Of a stretch of DNA of 64,000 nucleotides, positions 7,317 through 16,294 are shown piece after piece. The first letter of the stretch is position 1. Each line of letters starts with the position of its first letter. Origin of the DNA: Paenibacillus sp. (GTDB taxonomy: Bacteria; Bacillota; Bacilli; Paenibacillales; YIM-B00363); contig NZ_DASQNA010000014.1 in assembly GCF_035645195.1 (NCBI RefSeq), positions 1 to 64,000 on the forward strand, in the 5' to 3' direction. The position numbers and the translations under genes were made by a program. Under the pieces are notes generated by a model that searched no databases, was not told the DNA's origin, and saw nothing but the letters and a program-made list of their open reading frames with translations.

Positions 7317-7772
7317 ATGAAACGAATCTACCGATCCGCCCGCGACAAAAAGCTGTTCGGGGTATGCGGCGGCCTCGCCGAGGCGACCGGCATCGACGCG
7401 ACGATCATTCGGATCGTGCTGGTCATCGCGGCGGTGTTCTCCGGCGGCGCGCCGATCCCGATTTACATCATCGCGGCGATGATCATGCCGAAGGATCCGA
7501 CCTACACGCCGCATTACGGCGCGCCGGGCTGGGCTCCGCCGCCTCCGCCGCCGCAGTCTTGGGGCACGCCCCCGACGCCCCCGACGCCGCCGCAGCAGCC
7601 GCCGTACGGCCAACCGCCGTCGCAGGGATACTACCCGCCGAAGGACGCGGCGAAGTCGCCGAGCATTGACGACTTGATGGGAGATATCGAGAAAAAAGCG
7701 CTGCAGAAAGAATTGAACGAATTGAAAGCGAAGCTCGCCCAATACGAAAAAGGACAAAAAGGAGACGATTGA
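7317..7772 (+). CDS. PspC-domain membrane protein with coiled-coil tail
   Basis: The 151-residue protein begins with a PspC domain (residues 1-60): [24 protein letters not shown], followed by a membrane segment ([12 protein letters not shown] and [13 protein letters not shown]). Residues about 65-110 form a linker rich in proline, glycine and tyrosine. Residues 113-147 ([20 protein letters not shown] onward) form a predicted coiled coil. PspC proteins sense envelope stress and recruit PspA; here the coiled coil is a plausible PspA docking site (inference). It sits between two pspA genes, with stops and starts only a few bases apart. Confidence 0.88.
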   Translation: MKRIYRSARDKKLFGVCGGLAEATGIDATIIRIVLVIAAVFSGGAPIPIYIIAAMIMPKDPTYTPHYGAPGWAPPPPPPQSWGTPPTPPTPPQQPPYGQPPSQGYYPPKDAAKSPSIDDLMGDIEKKALQKELNELKAKLAQYEKGQKGDD

Positions 7773-7773
7773 A

Positions 7774-8445
7774 ATGGGAGTATTTAAGCGGATCAAAGAC
7801 ATGACGGTGGCGTCCATTCACGATGTACTGGACAAAGTAGAGGACCCGGTAGTAATGTTAAATCAATACTTGCGCGACATGGAAGAGGAAATCGCGACGG
7901 CCGAAGTGACGGTCGCGAAGCAAATCGCCGCCGAGCGGAAGCTGAAGCAGCGGCTCGACGAAGCGAAGCGCGCCGGGGAGACGCTCATGGCGAAGGCGGA
8001 GGAAGAGCTCCGCGCCGGCCGGGAAGAATCCGCCCGCGCAGCTTTGGAAGAGAACCTCAAGTACGCCGCGAAGGTCGAGGAGACCGAGGCGCTGTACGCG
8101 CAGACGAAGGCGCATGCCGAAGAACTGACGGCGCAGCTGCACGCGATGAAGGAAGAGTTCTATAAGATGCGCAACCGCCGCAACGAGCTCGCGCAGCGCG
8201 CTCAGCTCGCCAAGATCAAGAAGCAGACGGCGGCGGTCTCGTCCGCGAACGTCATCGAGAACGGCGGCGCGGCGCGCGGGTTCCATCGCATGGAGGAGAA
8301 AATCATGCAGATGGAAGCTGAGGCGGAAGTAGCGCGGATCCCGTACGGCGCGGCGCCGTCCGCGGAGCCGGTTCGGAACGAGCGCGTCGACGCCCAGCTG
8401 GAAGCGCTCAAGCAGAAGCTGGCCTCCGGTTCGGAACAGCAGTAA
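7774..8445 (+). CDS. PspA/IM30 family protein 2 (LiaH-like)
   Basis: The 223-residue coiled-coil protein starts [20 protein letters not shown], the PspA/IM30 N-terminal amphipathic helix, followed by [20 protein letters not shown]. It is the second PspA in this operon and is closer than the first to the consensus (the VEDP and NQYLRDM block). Its ATG follows the pspC stop by one base (TGAAATG), with AAGGAGA upstream, so the two are coupled. Expected role: peripheral membrane scaffold under envelope stress. A strong hairpin follows it before liaF. Confidence 0.92.
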   Translation: MGVFKRIKDMTVASIHDVLDKVEDPVVMLNQYLRDMEEEIATAEVTVAKQIAAERKLKQRLDEAKRAGETLMAKAEEELRAGREESARAALEENLKYAAKVEETEALYAQTKAHAEELTAQLHAMKEEFYKMRNRRNELAQRAQLAKIKKQTAAVSSANVIENGGAARGFHRMEEKIMQMEAEAEVARIPYGAAPSAEPVRNERVDAQLEALKQKLASGSEQQ

Positions 8446-8454
8446 CGCGTCGGC

Positions 8455-8496
8455 CCAAGGGGCGCCCGGAGAACGTTCGGGCGCCCGCTTGGCTTT
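8455..8496 (+). terminator. Hairpin between pspA2 and liaF
   Basis: A perfect GGGCGCCCG / CGGGCGCCC stem (8460-8468 with 8478-8486), extended by CCAAG/CTTGG, precedes CTTTT. It would act as a partial terminator separating a high-expression psp part from liaFSR. B. subtilis has a comparable arrangement behind liaH. Confidence 0.65.
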
Positions 8497-8542
8497 TCGT
8501 CGCGCAGCGGCCCACATCGCACTTAGGAAAGGAGGCGGCAGC

Positions 8543-9229
8543 ATGGCTAACGGCAAACGGAATACGGCGCTTCTTTTCATCGGGGCGGGGCTTTACTTGG
8601 CGATCGGCCACATGGCGGGCTTTGTGGCCGCCGGCGCGCTCGTGCTGGCGCTTCTCGGCTTCGCGATCGTACGCTCTTCCCTCGACAGCGAGCGCAAAGA
8701 TTTGGCGGGCTACGTGCTGCTCGTCGTCTCCGGTCTCGTGCTCCTCGCGAGCCATTGGGTGTTCGCGCTGCTCGTCGCGGCGGCCGCGTATTGGTTTTTC
8801 CGCAAGGCGAAGCGAAGCGGGGAGCCGCTCCCAGGGCCGGACATTCCGCTCGATCGGTCGTTCGTGAAGCAGCACATCGTCGCGAGCGTCCGCTGGGGCG
8901 GCAGCGAACCGTGGACGGTTCGCTCGGCGGAGCTCGCGGTCGCGATCGCGGAGGTGCGGATCGACATGACGAACGCGATCTTCGAGGAGCCGACCGTCGA
9001 CCTGCGGCTCACGGGGCTGATCGGCGATATCGACGTCATCGTGCCGGACGACGTGGGCCTTGCGGTGCATGCGGACGTCGCGATCGGCGAAATCAAGGTC
9101 GCGGGCGAACGCGGCGCGGGCATTATGAACCGGCTCGCGTGGCGGTCGCCGAATTTCGAGACGGCGGAGCACCGGGTGCAGCTGCACGTCTCGTACGCGG
9201 TCGCCGATGTCGACGTGAAAGTGCTGTGA
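8543..9229 (+). CDS. liaF: LiaF-like membrane inhibitor protein
   Basis: The 228-residue protein has three or four N-terminal membrane helices (about 8-28, 30-45, 54-85), a charged linker, and a soluble C-terminal domain from residue 115. The C-terminal half holds the regular beta-repeat of the LiaF family: GLIGDIDVIVPDDVGLAVHA and the IGEIKVAGERGAGIMNR block. LiaF keeps the LiaS kinase silent in the absence of envelope stress. ATG 8543 was chosen for its AAAGGAGG; longer readings upstream run into the hairpin. liaS starts 17 bases downstream. Confidence 0.88.
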   Translation: MANGKRNTALLFIGAGLYLAIGHMAGFVAAGALVLALLGFAIVRSSLDSERKDLAGYVLLVVSGLVLLASHWVFALLVAAAAYWFFRKAKRSGEPLPGPDIPLDRSFVKQHIVASVRWGGSEPWTVRSAELAVAIAEVRIDMTNAIFEEPTVDLRLTGLIGDIDVIVPDDVGLAVHADVAIGEIKVAGERGAGIMNRLAWRSPNFETAEHRVQLHVSYAVADVDVKVL

Positions 9230-9245
9230 GCGGGAGGAGCCGGCC

Positions 9246-10304
9246 ATGATACCGAAATTAACCAGCTTAATGTGGCGAACGATGGCCGAAGGCATGATGC
9301 TCGGCCTCGCTTTGTTCCTTGTCGTGACGTTGTCCGCGCAGAGCTTCTCGCTGCTGCGCCCGACCGATTGGCAAGGAGGACTGCGGTTTACCGGGCTTAC
9401 CATCGTCTTCGTCTCCGCCGTCGGCGCCGCCTACGGCTATTGGCAGAGCACCCGCTTGAAGAGCCGGCTCGCGGCGCTGGAAGAGGCGATGATGCTGCTC
9501 GAGAAAGGCCATTTGTCCCGGCCGATGCCGGACCTCGGCGAAGACGAAATCGGCCGTTTGGCCGAGCGGCTCGGCGCAATCAGCGGCAAATGGGAGGAGC
9601 AGGTGACGACGCTGCAGCGGCTGTCGACGAACAACGCGGAGCTCGCCGAGAAGGCGCGGCTGTCGGCCGTTGTCGAGGAGCGGCAGCGGCTCGCCCGCGA
9701 TCTGCACGATGCCGTGTCGCAGCAGCTGTTCGCCATCTCGATGACGGCGACGGCGCTCGGGCGGACGCTCGAGAAAGATCTCGAGAAGGCGAAACGCCAG
9801 GTCGCGCTGATCGAAGAGATGTCTTCGGTGGCGCAGTCCGAGATGCGGGCGCTGCTGCTTCATTTGCGCCCCGTCCATTTGGAGGGCAAGCCGTTCGCGA
9901 TCGCCTTGCGCGAGCTGCTGCAGGAGCTGTCCACGAAGATGCCGGTCGCCATTCAATGGGAGATGGACGAAAATATTCGGCTGGCGAAAGGCGTCGAGGA
10001 TCAGCTGTTCCGAATCGCGCAGGAAGCCATTTCGAATACGCTTCGGCACTCCCGCGCCGAGAAGCTGGAGATGAGGCTGCTCCGGCGAAGCGACGGCGTG
10101 CGGCTCAGCATTCGCGACAACGGCATCGGATTCGAGCTCGATAAGAAAAAGCAAGCGTCCTACGGCTTGATGTCGATGACCGAACGCGTCAACGAAATCG
10201 GCGGATTCATGAATATCGTGACGGCGCCCGGCAAAGGGACGAGGATCGACATTCGGGTGCCGGTGCCGGTAGAGGAGGAAGAGGGAGCGAACGATGACGA
10301 ATAG
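9246..10304 (+). CDS. liaS: Sensor histidine kinase LiaS
   Basis: The 352-residue kinase has two N-terminal membrane helices (about 15-33 and 48-66) with only a short extracellular loop, a HAMP region (about 67-125), a HisKA_3 domain with phosphorylated His154 in [15 protein letters not shown], and an HATPase domain with NTLRHS, DNGIGF and GLMSMTERV. The tiny sensor loop fits intramembrane-sensing kinases of the LiaS/VraS group, which are controlled by LiaF. Its 3' end overlaps liaR by 11 bases. Expected partner: the LuxR-type regulator directly downstream. Confidence 0.94.
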   Translation: MIPKLTSLMWRTMAEGMMLGLALFLVVTLSAQSFSLLRPTDWQGGLRFTGLTIVFVSAVGAAYGYWQSTRLKSRLAALEEAMMLLEKGHLSRPMPDLGEDEIGRLAERLGAISGKWEEQVTTLQRLSTNNAELAEKARLSAVVEERQRLARDLHDAVSQQLFAISMTATALGRTLEKDLEKAKRQVALIEEMSSVAQSEMRALLLHLRPVHLEGKPFAIALRELLQELSTKMPVAIQWEMDENIRLAKGVEDQLFRIAQEAISNTLRHSRAEKLEMRLLRRSDGVRLSIRDNGIGFELDKKKQASYGLMSMTERVNEIGGFMNIVTAPGKGTRIDIRVPVPVEEEEGANDDE

Positions 10305-10938
10305 TGTGAAGGTGCTGCTGGTAGACGATCATGAAATGGTGCGTATCGGCCTAGCCGCCGTGCTCGGCACGGAGGACGGCATCGAAGTCGTCGGGGAGGC
10401 GTCGAGCGGCAAAGAGGGGCTCCGCCTCGCCGAGCAATATCGTCCCGACGTCGTCCTGATGGACCTCGTCATGGAAGAGATGGACGGCATCGAAACGACG
10501 CGTCGGTTGACCGAGAAAATGCCGGACTGCAAGGTGATCGTTCTGACGAGCTACCTCGACGACGAAAAGCTGTATCCCGTCATCGAGGCGGGCGCGTTCA
10601 GCTATTTGCTCAAAACGTCGCGAGCGACGGAAATCGCCGCGGCGATTCGCGCGGCGGCGAACGGCCAGCCGGTGCTGGAGTCGCAAGTCGCCTCAAAAAT
10701 GATGAACCGGTTCCGGAAGCCGAAGGAGGAGGCGCTGCCTCACCACGAGCTGACGGAGCGGGAGATGGAAGTGCTCAAGCTGATCGCGAAGGGCCGCTCG
10801 AATCAAGAAGTGGCGGACGAGCTGTTCATCGGCATCAAGACGGTGAAATTCCATGTTACGAACATTCTGGGCAAGCTGGGCGTCGAGGATCGAACGCAGG
10901 CGGCCATTTACGCTCATAAGAACGGCTTGGCGGATTAA
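10294..10938 (+). CDS. liaR: Response regulator LiaR (NarL/LuxR type)
   Basis: The 214-residue regulator has a receiver domain (residues 5-120) with acidic pair D11/D12, phospho-acceptor D57 in [13 protein letters not shown] and the conserved Lys in YLLKTS. A LuxR-type helix-turn-helix follows at 150-214 ([20 protein letters not shown] and the VKFHVTNIL recognition helix). It overlaps liaS by 11 bases. It should activate the operon start under envelope stress. Length and domain order match VraR/LiaR. Confidence 0.94.
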   Translation: MTNSVKVLLVDDHEMVRIGLAAVLGTEDGIEVVGEASSGKEGLRLAEQYRPDVVLMDLVMEEMDGIETTRRLTEKMPDCKVIVLTSYLDDEKLYPVIEAGAFSYLLKTSRATEIAAAIRAAANGQPVLESQVASKMMNRFRKPKEEALPHHELTEREMEVLKLIAKGRSNQEVADELFIGIKTVKFHVTNILGKLGVEDRTQAAIYAHKNGLAD

Positions 10939-11033
10939 CCCGCAATCCGGGCGGATGCGCGGGATGGGGGTCCATGCGGGCGCGCTCCGGGCCGAATACC
11001 ATGAACTAACGAACGGTATTCGACGGAAGGGCG

Positions 11034-11489
11034 ATGCGCATGATTCGCGGCAGAAAACCGGCGGCGGACGACAGGCACATTTTGCGGTTGATCCGCCGGG
11101 AATTGATCCCACTGACACCCAAGCATCTGCGGCCGGCTTGGTCGGATTCGTCGTTGAAGCGCCGTCTGGACCGCACTGTCGTGTTCGTGTGGCTGCCGGA
11201 CGAGGCGCACGAGCCGCGCGTCTCCGGCTTTATCGCGGCGATCGCTCGCGGCGGCGAGCTGTTCGTCGACATGCTGGCGGTCGACCGCGGCTATCAAGGG
11301 CACGGCGTCGGCGGGATGCTGCTGCGCAAGGCGGAGGCGTACGGGGCGGAGCAGGGGTGCGCCGTCATGCGGCTGTACGTCAACGAGACGAATCGGCAGG
11401 GTATTCGATTTTATCAAAAGCACGGCATGAGGCCGGTATGGCACGATGCCAAACTCGAAAGCTATGTAATGGAGAAGCGGATCGGATAA
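11034..11489 (+). CDS. GNAT family N-acetyltransferase
   Basis: The 151-residue protein has the GNAT acetyl-CoA site: VDMLAVDRGYQGHGVGGMLL (motif A, R/Q-x-x-G-x-G) near residues 81-100, and NETNRQGIRFYQKHGMRPV (motif B) near 119-137. The substrate cannot be told. Start 11034 has GGAAGG about six bases upstream; ATG 11040 would remove two residues. It stands alone between liaR and a converging hypothetical gene. Confidence 0.85.
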   Translation: MRMIRGRKPAADDRHILRLIRRELIPLTPKHLRPAWSDSSLKRRLDRTVVFVWLPDEAHEPRVSGFIAAIARGGELFVDMLAVDRGYQGHGVGGMLLRKAEAYGAEQGCAVMRLYVNETNRQGIRFYQKHGMRPVWHDAKLESYVMEKRIG

Positions 11490-11505
11490 CCGGACCGCTT
11501 CTTCT
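11473..11505. terminator. Shared terminator of converging genes
   Basis: The AGAAGCGG / CCGCTTCT stem (11473-11480 with 11495-11502) spans the stop codon of the acetyltransferase gene. A loose T-rich tract follows on the plus strand. It could serve both this gene and the converging gene at 11511-11852. Confidence 0.4.
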
Positions 11506-11510
11506 TTGCG

Positions 11511-11852
11511 TTACGGGAGCAGCGCGAACAGCAGCGCGATCGTCGCGAGATCGAGAACGAGCCGCGGCCCGACCGGAGGGACGAACGGGCCGAACGGCGG
11601 CACGAACGGCGGAGGCGGCGGGGGCAGCAGCGCCTTCGTAGCCGTTTTGTTGCCCGATTTCGCCCGAACGCCCGCCTTCTTCCGCTTCCGCTTGCCAGCG
11701 GACGCCTCCGCTTGGCCGTTCAAGATGAGGCGGCCGTTCTCGCAGCCGGTGACGACGCCGTAATGGCGAGTGCCGTCCATCAGCACGACGCCGACGTATC
11801 GATTTTTAAAATGGTGCACATGCTCTTCACGAACAGGATATTCGCAATACAT
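11511..11852 (-). CDS. Hypothetical protein, basic and proline-rich
   Basis: I do not recognise this 113-residue protein. Visible parts are a small N-terminal beta-type domain (residues 1-45: HHFKNRYVGVVLMDGTRHYG, GCENGRLILNG), a lysine/arginine-rich stretch (about 50-70), a run of prolines (PPPPPPFVPPFGPFVPP) and a short hydrophobic C-terminus (LVLDLATIALLFALLP). The start at 11852 has GGGAGGTG 11 bases upstream; an ATG 33 bases earlier lacks one. Small proline-rich proteins with such tails occur among Paenibacillus spore or surface proteins, but this is only a resemblance. Confidence 0.6.
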   Translation of the reverse strand: MYCEYPVREEHVHHFKNRYVGVVLMDGTRHYGVVTGCENGRLILNGQAEASAGKRKRKKAGVRAKSGNKTATKALLPPPPPPFVPPFGPFVPPVGPRLVLDLATIALLFALLP

Positions 11853-12050
11853 TTCCGCTTCAACACCTCCCAGGGCATTTACCATACTCTATTCATCGCC
11901 GCGGCGCGGCGGCCCCGATTCGGCTCGAACGCCGCCGCCCATTTTTCGACGCGGCCGACGGCGCGTAGCATTTTCCGCTCGTGTTTGATAAACTGTCAGT
12001 ATTGCCGCACGACTGCGGACCTAAAATTCTCATAGAAAGAATGATGACGC

Positions 12051-13598
12051 TTGAACTATCAATCGGATGGCGCAGTGATCATCCTTTTCGGCGCGACCGG
12101 AGACCTGGCGCGGCGCAAGCTGTATCCGGCGTTCTACAGTTTATATAAGGAAGGCAAGCTGAACGATAAGTTTGCCGTTATCGGCGTCGCTCGCCGTCCG
12201 CGAACGGACGAGCAGTTCCAGGACGACGTGAAGGAGTCGATCCGCGAGTTCGCCCGCCATCAGCCGGACGACGACGCGGAGTGGGGGCGCTTCGCGTCCC
12301 GGTTCCGGTACATGCCGCTCGACATTCACGACATCGACGCGTTCCGCCGCCTTCGCACCCTCGCGGACGAGCTGGACGGCGCGATCGGCATCGGCGGCAA
12401 CCGGCTGTTCTATTTGGCGCTTGCGCCGGAGCTGTTCGGCAGCGTGTCTCACCATTTGAAGGACGGCGGACTGTTGGAATCGAGCGGCTGGCATCGCCTC
12501 GTCATCGAGAAGCCGTTCGGCTACGACCTGCCGTCGGCGGAGAAGCTCAACGCCGAAATTCGGCAAGTGTTCCCCGAAGAGTCGATCTACCGGATCGACC
12601 ATTATCTCGGCAAGGAAATGGTGCAGAACATCGAAGTCATTCGATTCACGAACGCGTTCTTCGAGCCGATCTGGAACAACCGTTACATCTCCAACATCCA
12701 AATTACGCTGAGCGAAACGGTCGGCGTCGAGGAGCGGGGCGGGTACTACGATACGGCGGGCGCGCTGCGGGACATGGGCCAAAACCATATGCTGCAGATG
12801 GTGACGATGATGGCGATGGAGCCGCCGGGCGTGCTGCATCCGGAAGCGGTGCGCGACGAGAAGGTGAAGGTGCTGAAAAGTCTGCGCCTGTACAAGGACG
12901 CCGAAGACGTGCGGCGGAACGTTGTGCGCGGTCAATACGTCGCCGGCGAGTCGAACGGGAAAGCGCTGCGCGGCTACCTGGAGGAAGAGAAGGTGCCCGC
13001 CGATTCGACGACGGAGACGTATTTCGCGGCGAAAATTTTCGTCGACAACTTCCGTTGGGCGGGCGTGCCGTTCTATGTGCGTACGGGCAAGCGACTGCCG
13101 GCGAAGGCGACGGAAGTCGTCGTCGAGTTCCGGAACGTTCCCGAGAACGTGTATTTGGCGAGCAAGCATACGCTGCAGCCGAACCTGCTCGTCTTCCGGG
13201 TCAACCCGATGGAAGGCGTTTATATTAAATTCAACGCGAAGGCGCCTGGCTCGGAGGAGCGCATCGTGCCGGTCGCGATGGATTTCTGCCAGTCGACGGG
13301 CGTCGGCATCAATACGCCGGAGGCGTACGAGCGCCTCATTCACGACGCCGTCCGCGGCGATTCGACGTACTTCACCCGATGGGACGAAGTGGCCGCCGCA
13401 TGGCGGTTCGTCGATGTCATCGCGAAAGCTTGGACGGAGTCGAAGGAAGACCTGCAGACGTATCCGGCAGGGACGTGGGGACCGATCGCCGCGGCCGAGC
13501 TGCTGGATCGGGAAGGGCATCGCTGGTGGCCGGTGAACGGCCAGCGCGACGACGACGAAGCGATCCGTCTGTGCAGCGACACCCCGAAACAGGGATAG
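12051..13598 (+). CDS. zwf: Glucose-6-phosphate 1-dehydrogenase
   Basis: The 515-residue protein oxidises glucose-6-phosphate to 6-phosphogluconolactone with NADP, the entry to the oxidative pentose-phosphate pathway. The N-terminal nucleotide site reads LFGATGDLARRKLYPAFY (about 11-28), the substrate motif is RIDHYLGKEMVQN (about 182-194), and EKPFGYD lies before it. Length matches the family. The only sensible start is TTG 12051; an ATG ten bases upstream is in another frame and the ribosome site is weak (GAAAGA), so translation may be modest. It stands upstream of prfC with a 30-base gap. Confidence 0.95.
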   Translation: MNYQSDGAVIILFGATGDLARRKLYPAFYSLYKEGKLNDKFAVIGVARRPRTDEQFQDDVKESIREFARHQPDDDAEWGRFASRFRYMPLDIHDIDAFRRLRTLADELDGAIGIGGNRLFYLALAPELFGSVSHHLKDGGLLESSGWHRLVIEKPFGYDLPSAEKLNAEIRQVFPEESIYRIDHYLGKEMVQNIEVIRFTNAFFEPIWNNRYISNIQITLSETVGVEERGGYYDTAGALRDMGQNHMLQMVTMMAMEPPGVLHPEAVRDEKVKVLKSLRLYKDAEDVRRNVVRGQYVAGESNGKALRGYLEEEKVPADSTTETYFAAKIFVDNFRWAGVPFYVRTGKRLPAKATEVVVEFRNVPENVYLASKHTLQPNLLVFRVNPMEGVYIKFNAKAPGSEERIVPVAMDFCQSTGVGINTPEAYERLIHDAVRGDSTYFTRWDEVAAAWRFVDVIAKAWTESKEDLQTYPAGTWGPIAAAELLDREGHRWWPVNGQRDDDEAIRLCSDTPKQG

Positions 13599-13628
13599 GC
13601 ATTCGAAGAGGAAGGACTACAACGATTC

Positions 13629-15212
13629 ATGAATAATACGGAGCAACAGCAATTTGAGCAAGAGGTGGAGAAACGGCGCACGTTCGCCATCATCTCCCAC
13701 CCGGACGCGGGCAAAACGACGTTGACGGAAAAGCTGCTCTTGTTCGGCGGCGCGATTCGGCTCGCCGGGACGGTCAAAGGCCGCAAGGCCGCCAAATTCG
13801 CGACGTCCGACTGGATGGAAATCGAAAAGCAGCGCGGCATCTCCGTGACGTCCAGCGTCATGCAGTTCGATTACGCCGGCAAACGGATTAACATCCTCGA
13901 TACGCCGGGTCACCAAGATTTCAGCGAAGACACGTACCGCACGCTGACGGCGGCGGACAGCGCGGTCATGCTGATCGACTCGGCGAAAGGCGTCGAAGCG
14001 CAGACGAAAAAGCTGTTCCAGGTATGCCGCATGCGCGGCATTCCGATTTTCACATTCATCAATAAGCTCGACCGAGAAGGCCGGGATCCGTTCGACCTCA
14101 TGGAAGAGCTCGAGGAAGTGCTCGGCATCCGCTCGTATCCGATGAACTGGCCGATCGGGCAGGGCCGCGGACTCAAAGGCGTCTATGACAGGCGTCAAAC
14201 GCGCATCGAGCTGTTCCAAGGGGACGATCATTCGACGATCGCCGTGCAGGACGTAGAAGGCTACGAGGCCCCGCTCGTCGAGCGGGTGGCGGGCGAGCAT
14301 TTGTTCAAGCAGCTGAAAGAAGAGCTCGAGCTGCTCGACGTCGCCGGCGACCCCTTCGATTTAGATAAAGTGTCCCGCGGCGAGCTGACGCCGGTCTTCT
14401 TCGGCAGCGCGATCAACAACTTCGGCGTGCAGACGTTCCTCGACAACTTCTTGAAGCTCGCGCCGGCGCCGACGCCTCGCAACAGCGAAGGCGGCGTCGT
14501 CGAGCCGGAGGAGCCGAAGTTTTCGGGGTACATTTTCAAAATTCAGGCCAATATGAACCCGGCGCACCGGGACCGCATCGCGTTCCTGCGCATCGTCTCC
14601 GGCAAATTCCAACGCGGCATGTCGGTGAAGCATGTGCGCGTCGGCAAAGAGATCAAACTGTCTCAGCCGCAGCAGTTTCTCGCGCAGGACCGTGACCTCG
14701 TCGAAGAGGCGTATCCGGGCGACATCGTCGGGCTGTTCGACCCGGGCATCTTCCGCATCGGCGATACGCTCGCGGAGTCGGGCAACATTCAGTTTAACGA
14801 GCTGCCGGTGTTTTCTCCGGAAATTTTCGCGAAGGTCGTCGTGAAGAACGCCCTCAAACATAAGCAGTATCAGAAAGGGATCGACCAGCTGACGGAGGAA
14901 GGAACGATTCAAGTGTTCCGGACGATCGGCTTCGAGGATACGGTATTGGGCGTCGTCGGTCAGCTGCAGTTCGAGGTGTTCGAGTATCGAATGAAGCACG
15001 AATACGGCGTCGACGTGCAGCTGCAGCGGCAGCCGTACCAATTCGCGAGATGGGTCGTCGGGGACAACATCGATCCGGGGAAATTCCGGGTGAATTCGAC
15101 GCTGTGTCGTGACAAAAATGACAACTTCGTAGCGCTGTTCGAAAGCGAGTATGCGATGCGCACCGCGATGGAACGGAACGAAAACTTGAAATTTTTGGAA
15201 ACCGCCCCGTAA
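13629..15212 (+). CDS. prfC: Peptide chain release factor 3 (GTPase)
   Basis: The 527-residue GTPase recycles RF1/RF2 from the ribosome after termination. The G-domain motifs are clear: ISHPDAGKTTLTEKLL (G1), RGISVTSSV (G2), DTPGHQDF (G3) and NKLDREGRDP (G4). The early FGGAIRLAGTVKGRKAAKFA segment and overall length are typical of PrfC rather than EF-G. GGAAGGA lies about 12 bases ahead of ATG 13629. It is probably co-transcribed with zwf. Confidence 0.95.
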   Translation: MNNTEQQQFEQEVEKRRTFAIISHPDAGKTTLTEKLLLFGGAIRLAGTVKGRKAAKFATSDWMEIEKQRGISVTSSVMQFDYAGKRINILDTPGHQDFSEDTYRTLTAADSAVMLIDSAKGVEAQTKKLFQVCRMRGIPIFTFINKLDREGRDPFDLMEELEEVLGIRSYPMNWPIGQGRGLKGVYDRRQTRIELFQGDDHSTIAVQDVEGYEAPLVERVAGEHLFKQLKEELELLDVAGDPFDLDKVSRGELTPVFFGSAINNFGVQTFLDNFLKLAPAPTPRNSEGGVVEPEEPKFSGYIFKIQANMNPAHRDRIAFLRIVSGKFQRGMSVKHVRVGKEIKLSQPQQFLAQDRDLVEEAYPGDIVGLFDPGIFRIGDTLAESGNIQFNELPVFSPEIFAKVVVKNALKHKQYQKGIDQLTEEGTIQVFRTIGFEDTVLGVVGQLQFEVFEYRMKHEYGVDVQLQRQPYQFARWVVGDNIDPGKFRVNSTLCRDKNDNFVALFESEYAMRTAMERNENLKFLETAP

Positions 15213-15318
15213 CGCGTCATCTCGCGCGTTGCGGGCGAGTCGTTCCGATAACGGCCCAAGGAAGCTTTTTTCGTCGAAAAAAGTTCAACTTTGAGGGGTA
15301 TTTCCTAAAAAGTACTAT

Positions 15319-15347
15319 TTCCATACTATGGAACTTTATGGTATACT
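15319..15347 (+). promoter_or_regulatory. Promoter of the LytTR gene with palindrome
   Basis: TATACT (15342-15347) lies 46 bases before the start, with a poor -35 (TTCCAT, 15319-15324) at 17-base spacing. The perfect palindrome CCATACTATGG (15321-15331) overlaps the -35 position, as would suit a repressor or self-regulating site. Confidence 0.5.
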
Positions 15348-15392
15348 CCAGTCATAGGACTTTTGACAAGCCTTCGATGAAGAGAGTGATGG

Positions 15393-15815
15393 ATGATGAT
15401 GATGACAGTGCTAAAGTTGCAGGCTGACGGCTCGACCGAACTTGCCTGCATCAGCTTGCACGATGTGGACTACATGGAGATCGAGGGACGGAAAATTGTA
15501 TACCATGTTGGTCAGGAGAAATTCCGCCACATCTCGACGTTGTCGGAGTTGGAAGAACACTTGGGCCTTGAAGGATTCGACATGTTGGACAAGACGAACC
15601 TCGTCAATTTGAACCGGGTCGCCTCGTTCGACGAAGCGCAAGGCAAGGTGTATTTTCAGGAGCCGGTTACGGGGAACAGCAAGTACGCGACCGTCGCACT
15701 GATCAAACAGAAACTCATCAAACGGGAAATGCTGCATTCGGCCGCGATGCACATTCGGGAAATTTTGCGCCGAATCAAGCTGAACGAGCTGAAGCAGCGC
15801 TTGATGCAATTTTGA
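15393..15815 (+). CDS. LytTR-domain DNA-binding protein
   Basis: The 140-residue protein consists of a LytTR-type DNA-binding domain (residues about 5-105: ISLHDVDYMEIEGRKIVYHV, FRHISTLSELEEHL, DKTNLVNLNRVASFDEAQGKVYF) followed by a charged helical tail (about 108-140). There is no receiver domain or kinase gene nearby, so it is not an ordinary two-component regulator. Four consecutive ATG codons begin the frame; 15393 follows AGAGAG. An inverted repeat at its promoter suggests autoregulation. Targets unknown. Confidence 0.8.
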   Translation: MMMMTVLKLQADGSTELACISLHDVDYMEIEGRKIVYHVGQEKFRHISTLSELEEHLGLEGFDMLDKTNLVNLNRVASFDEAQGKVYFQEPVTGNSKYATVALIKQKLIKREMLHSAAMHIREILRRIKLNELKQRLMQF

Positions 15816-15822
15816 CGTCATG

Positions 15823-15850
15823 GCACCGACTATTCGGTGCTATTTTTTTT
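15823..15850 (+). terminator. Terminator of the LytTR gene
   Basis: Perfect GCACCGA / TCGGTGC stem with a four-base loop, followed by TATTTTTTTT, eight bases behind the stop codon. Confidence 0.92.
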
Positions 15851-15945
15851 GGCCGGGGCGGGAACATGAATGATGCCGATCGCTCGAAACGCGCGCGTCC
15901 GAGCGACGGCCGAACGGGGACCGCCGCTTCTTAGCGCGGCGCGGA

Positions 15946-16152
15946 TCAGTGAGGAAGATGCGTCTTGATCGTGTCGACCATCCGATCGCGAAGCTCTCGA
16001 TCGCTGTTTTTCCAAAGCACCTCGAACAACACGCCTAAGCCGGGCAGCGTCCGCTCGTCGTTGTCGATCGCATCGTCGATCGTAGCGAACAAATCCTCGG
16101 CGGATTTCGGTTCCATCTTTTTATAAATCGCTTCACGTAAACTTAAGATCAT
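15946..16152 (-). CDS. sspI: Small acid-soluble spore protein SspI
   Basis: The 68-residue protein carries the SspI hallmark LPGLGVLFEVLWKNSD and an N-terminal ILSLREAIYKKM helix. Length matches the family. It is a minor forespore protein packaged in the dormant spore. The start at 16152 has GGAGG about eight bases upstream; longer readings do not. A sigma-G type promoter lies upstream. Divergence from a SpoU methylase gene repeats the B. subtilis sspI-ysgA arrangement, which supports both calls. Confidence 0.9.
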   Translation of the reverse strand: MILSLREAIYKKMEPKSAEDLFATIDDAIDNDERTLPGLGVLFEVLWKNSDRELRDRMVDTIKTHLPH

Positions 16153-16193
16153 CTCGATACCTCCGCTGTACGATTCCGATTCCGCATCGGGTG

Positions 16194-16224
16194 TAGTATG
16201 CGCGGTCCTGGACCGTTTCATCCC
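16194..16224 (-). promoter_or_regulatory. Sigma-G type promoter of sspI
   Basis: On the minus strand a CATACTA -10 box (16194-16200) is preceded by GGGATG at 18-base spacing (16219-16224). CATACTA is the textbook forespore sigma-G -10. The start codon lies about 42 bases downstream. Confidence 0.65.
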
Positions 16225-16294
16225 TGCCCGAGGTTTGGCGCGGACGGCAAAATTGTCGTAAAATATAGGGACTTACGAAAAGGAGCAGATCCGC

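Noticed and set aside
12041-12060. ATG at 12041 as start of zwf
   Set aside because: It is out of frame with zwf; the G6PD frame begins at TTG 12051.
12141-13520. 459-codon open frame opposite zwf
   Set aside because: A GC-rich shadow of zwf: Arg/His-rich composition, no family likeness, no ribosome site.
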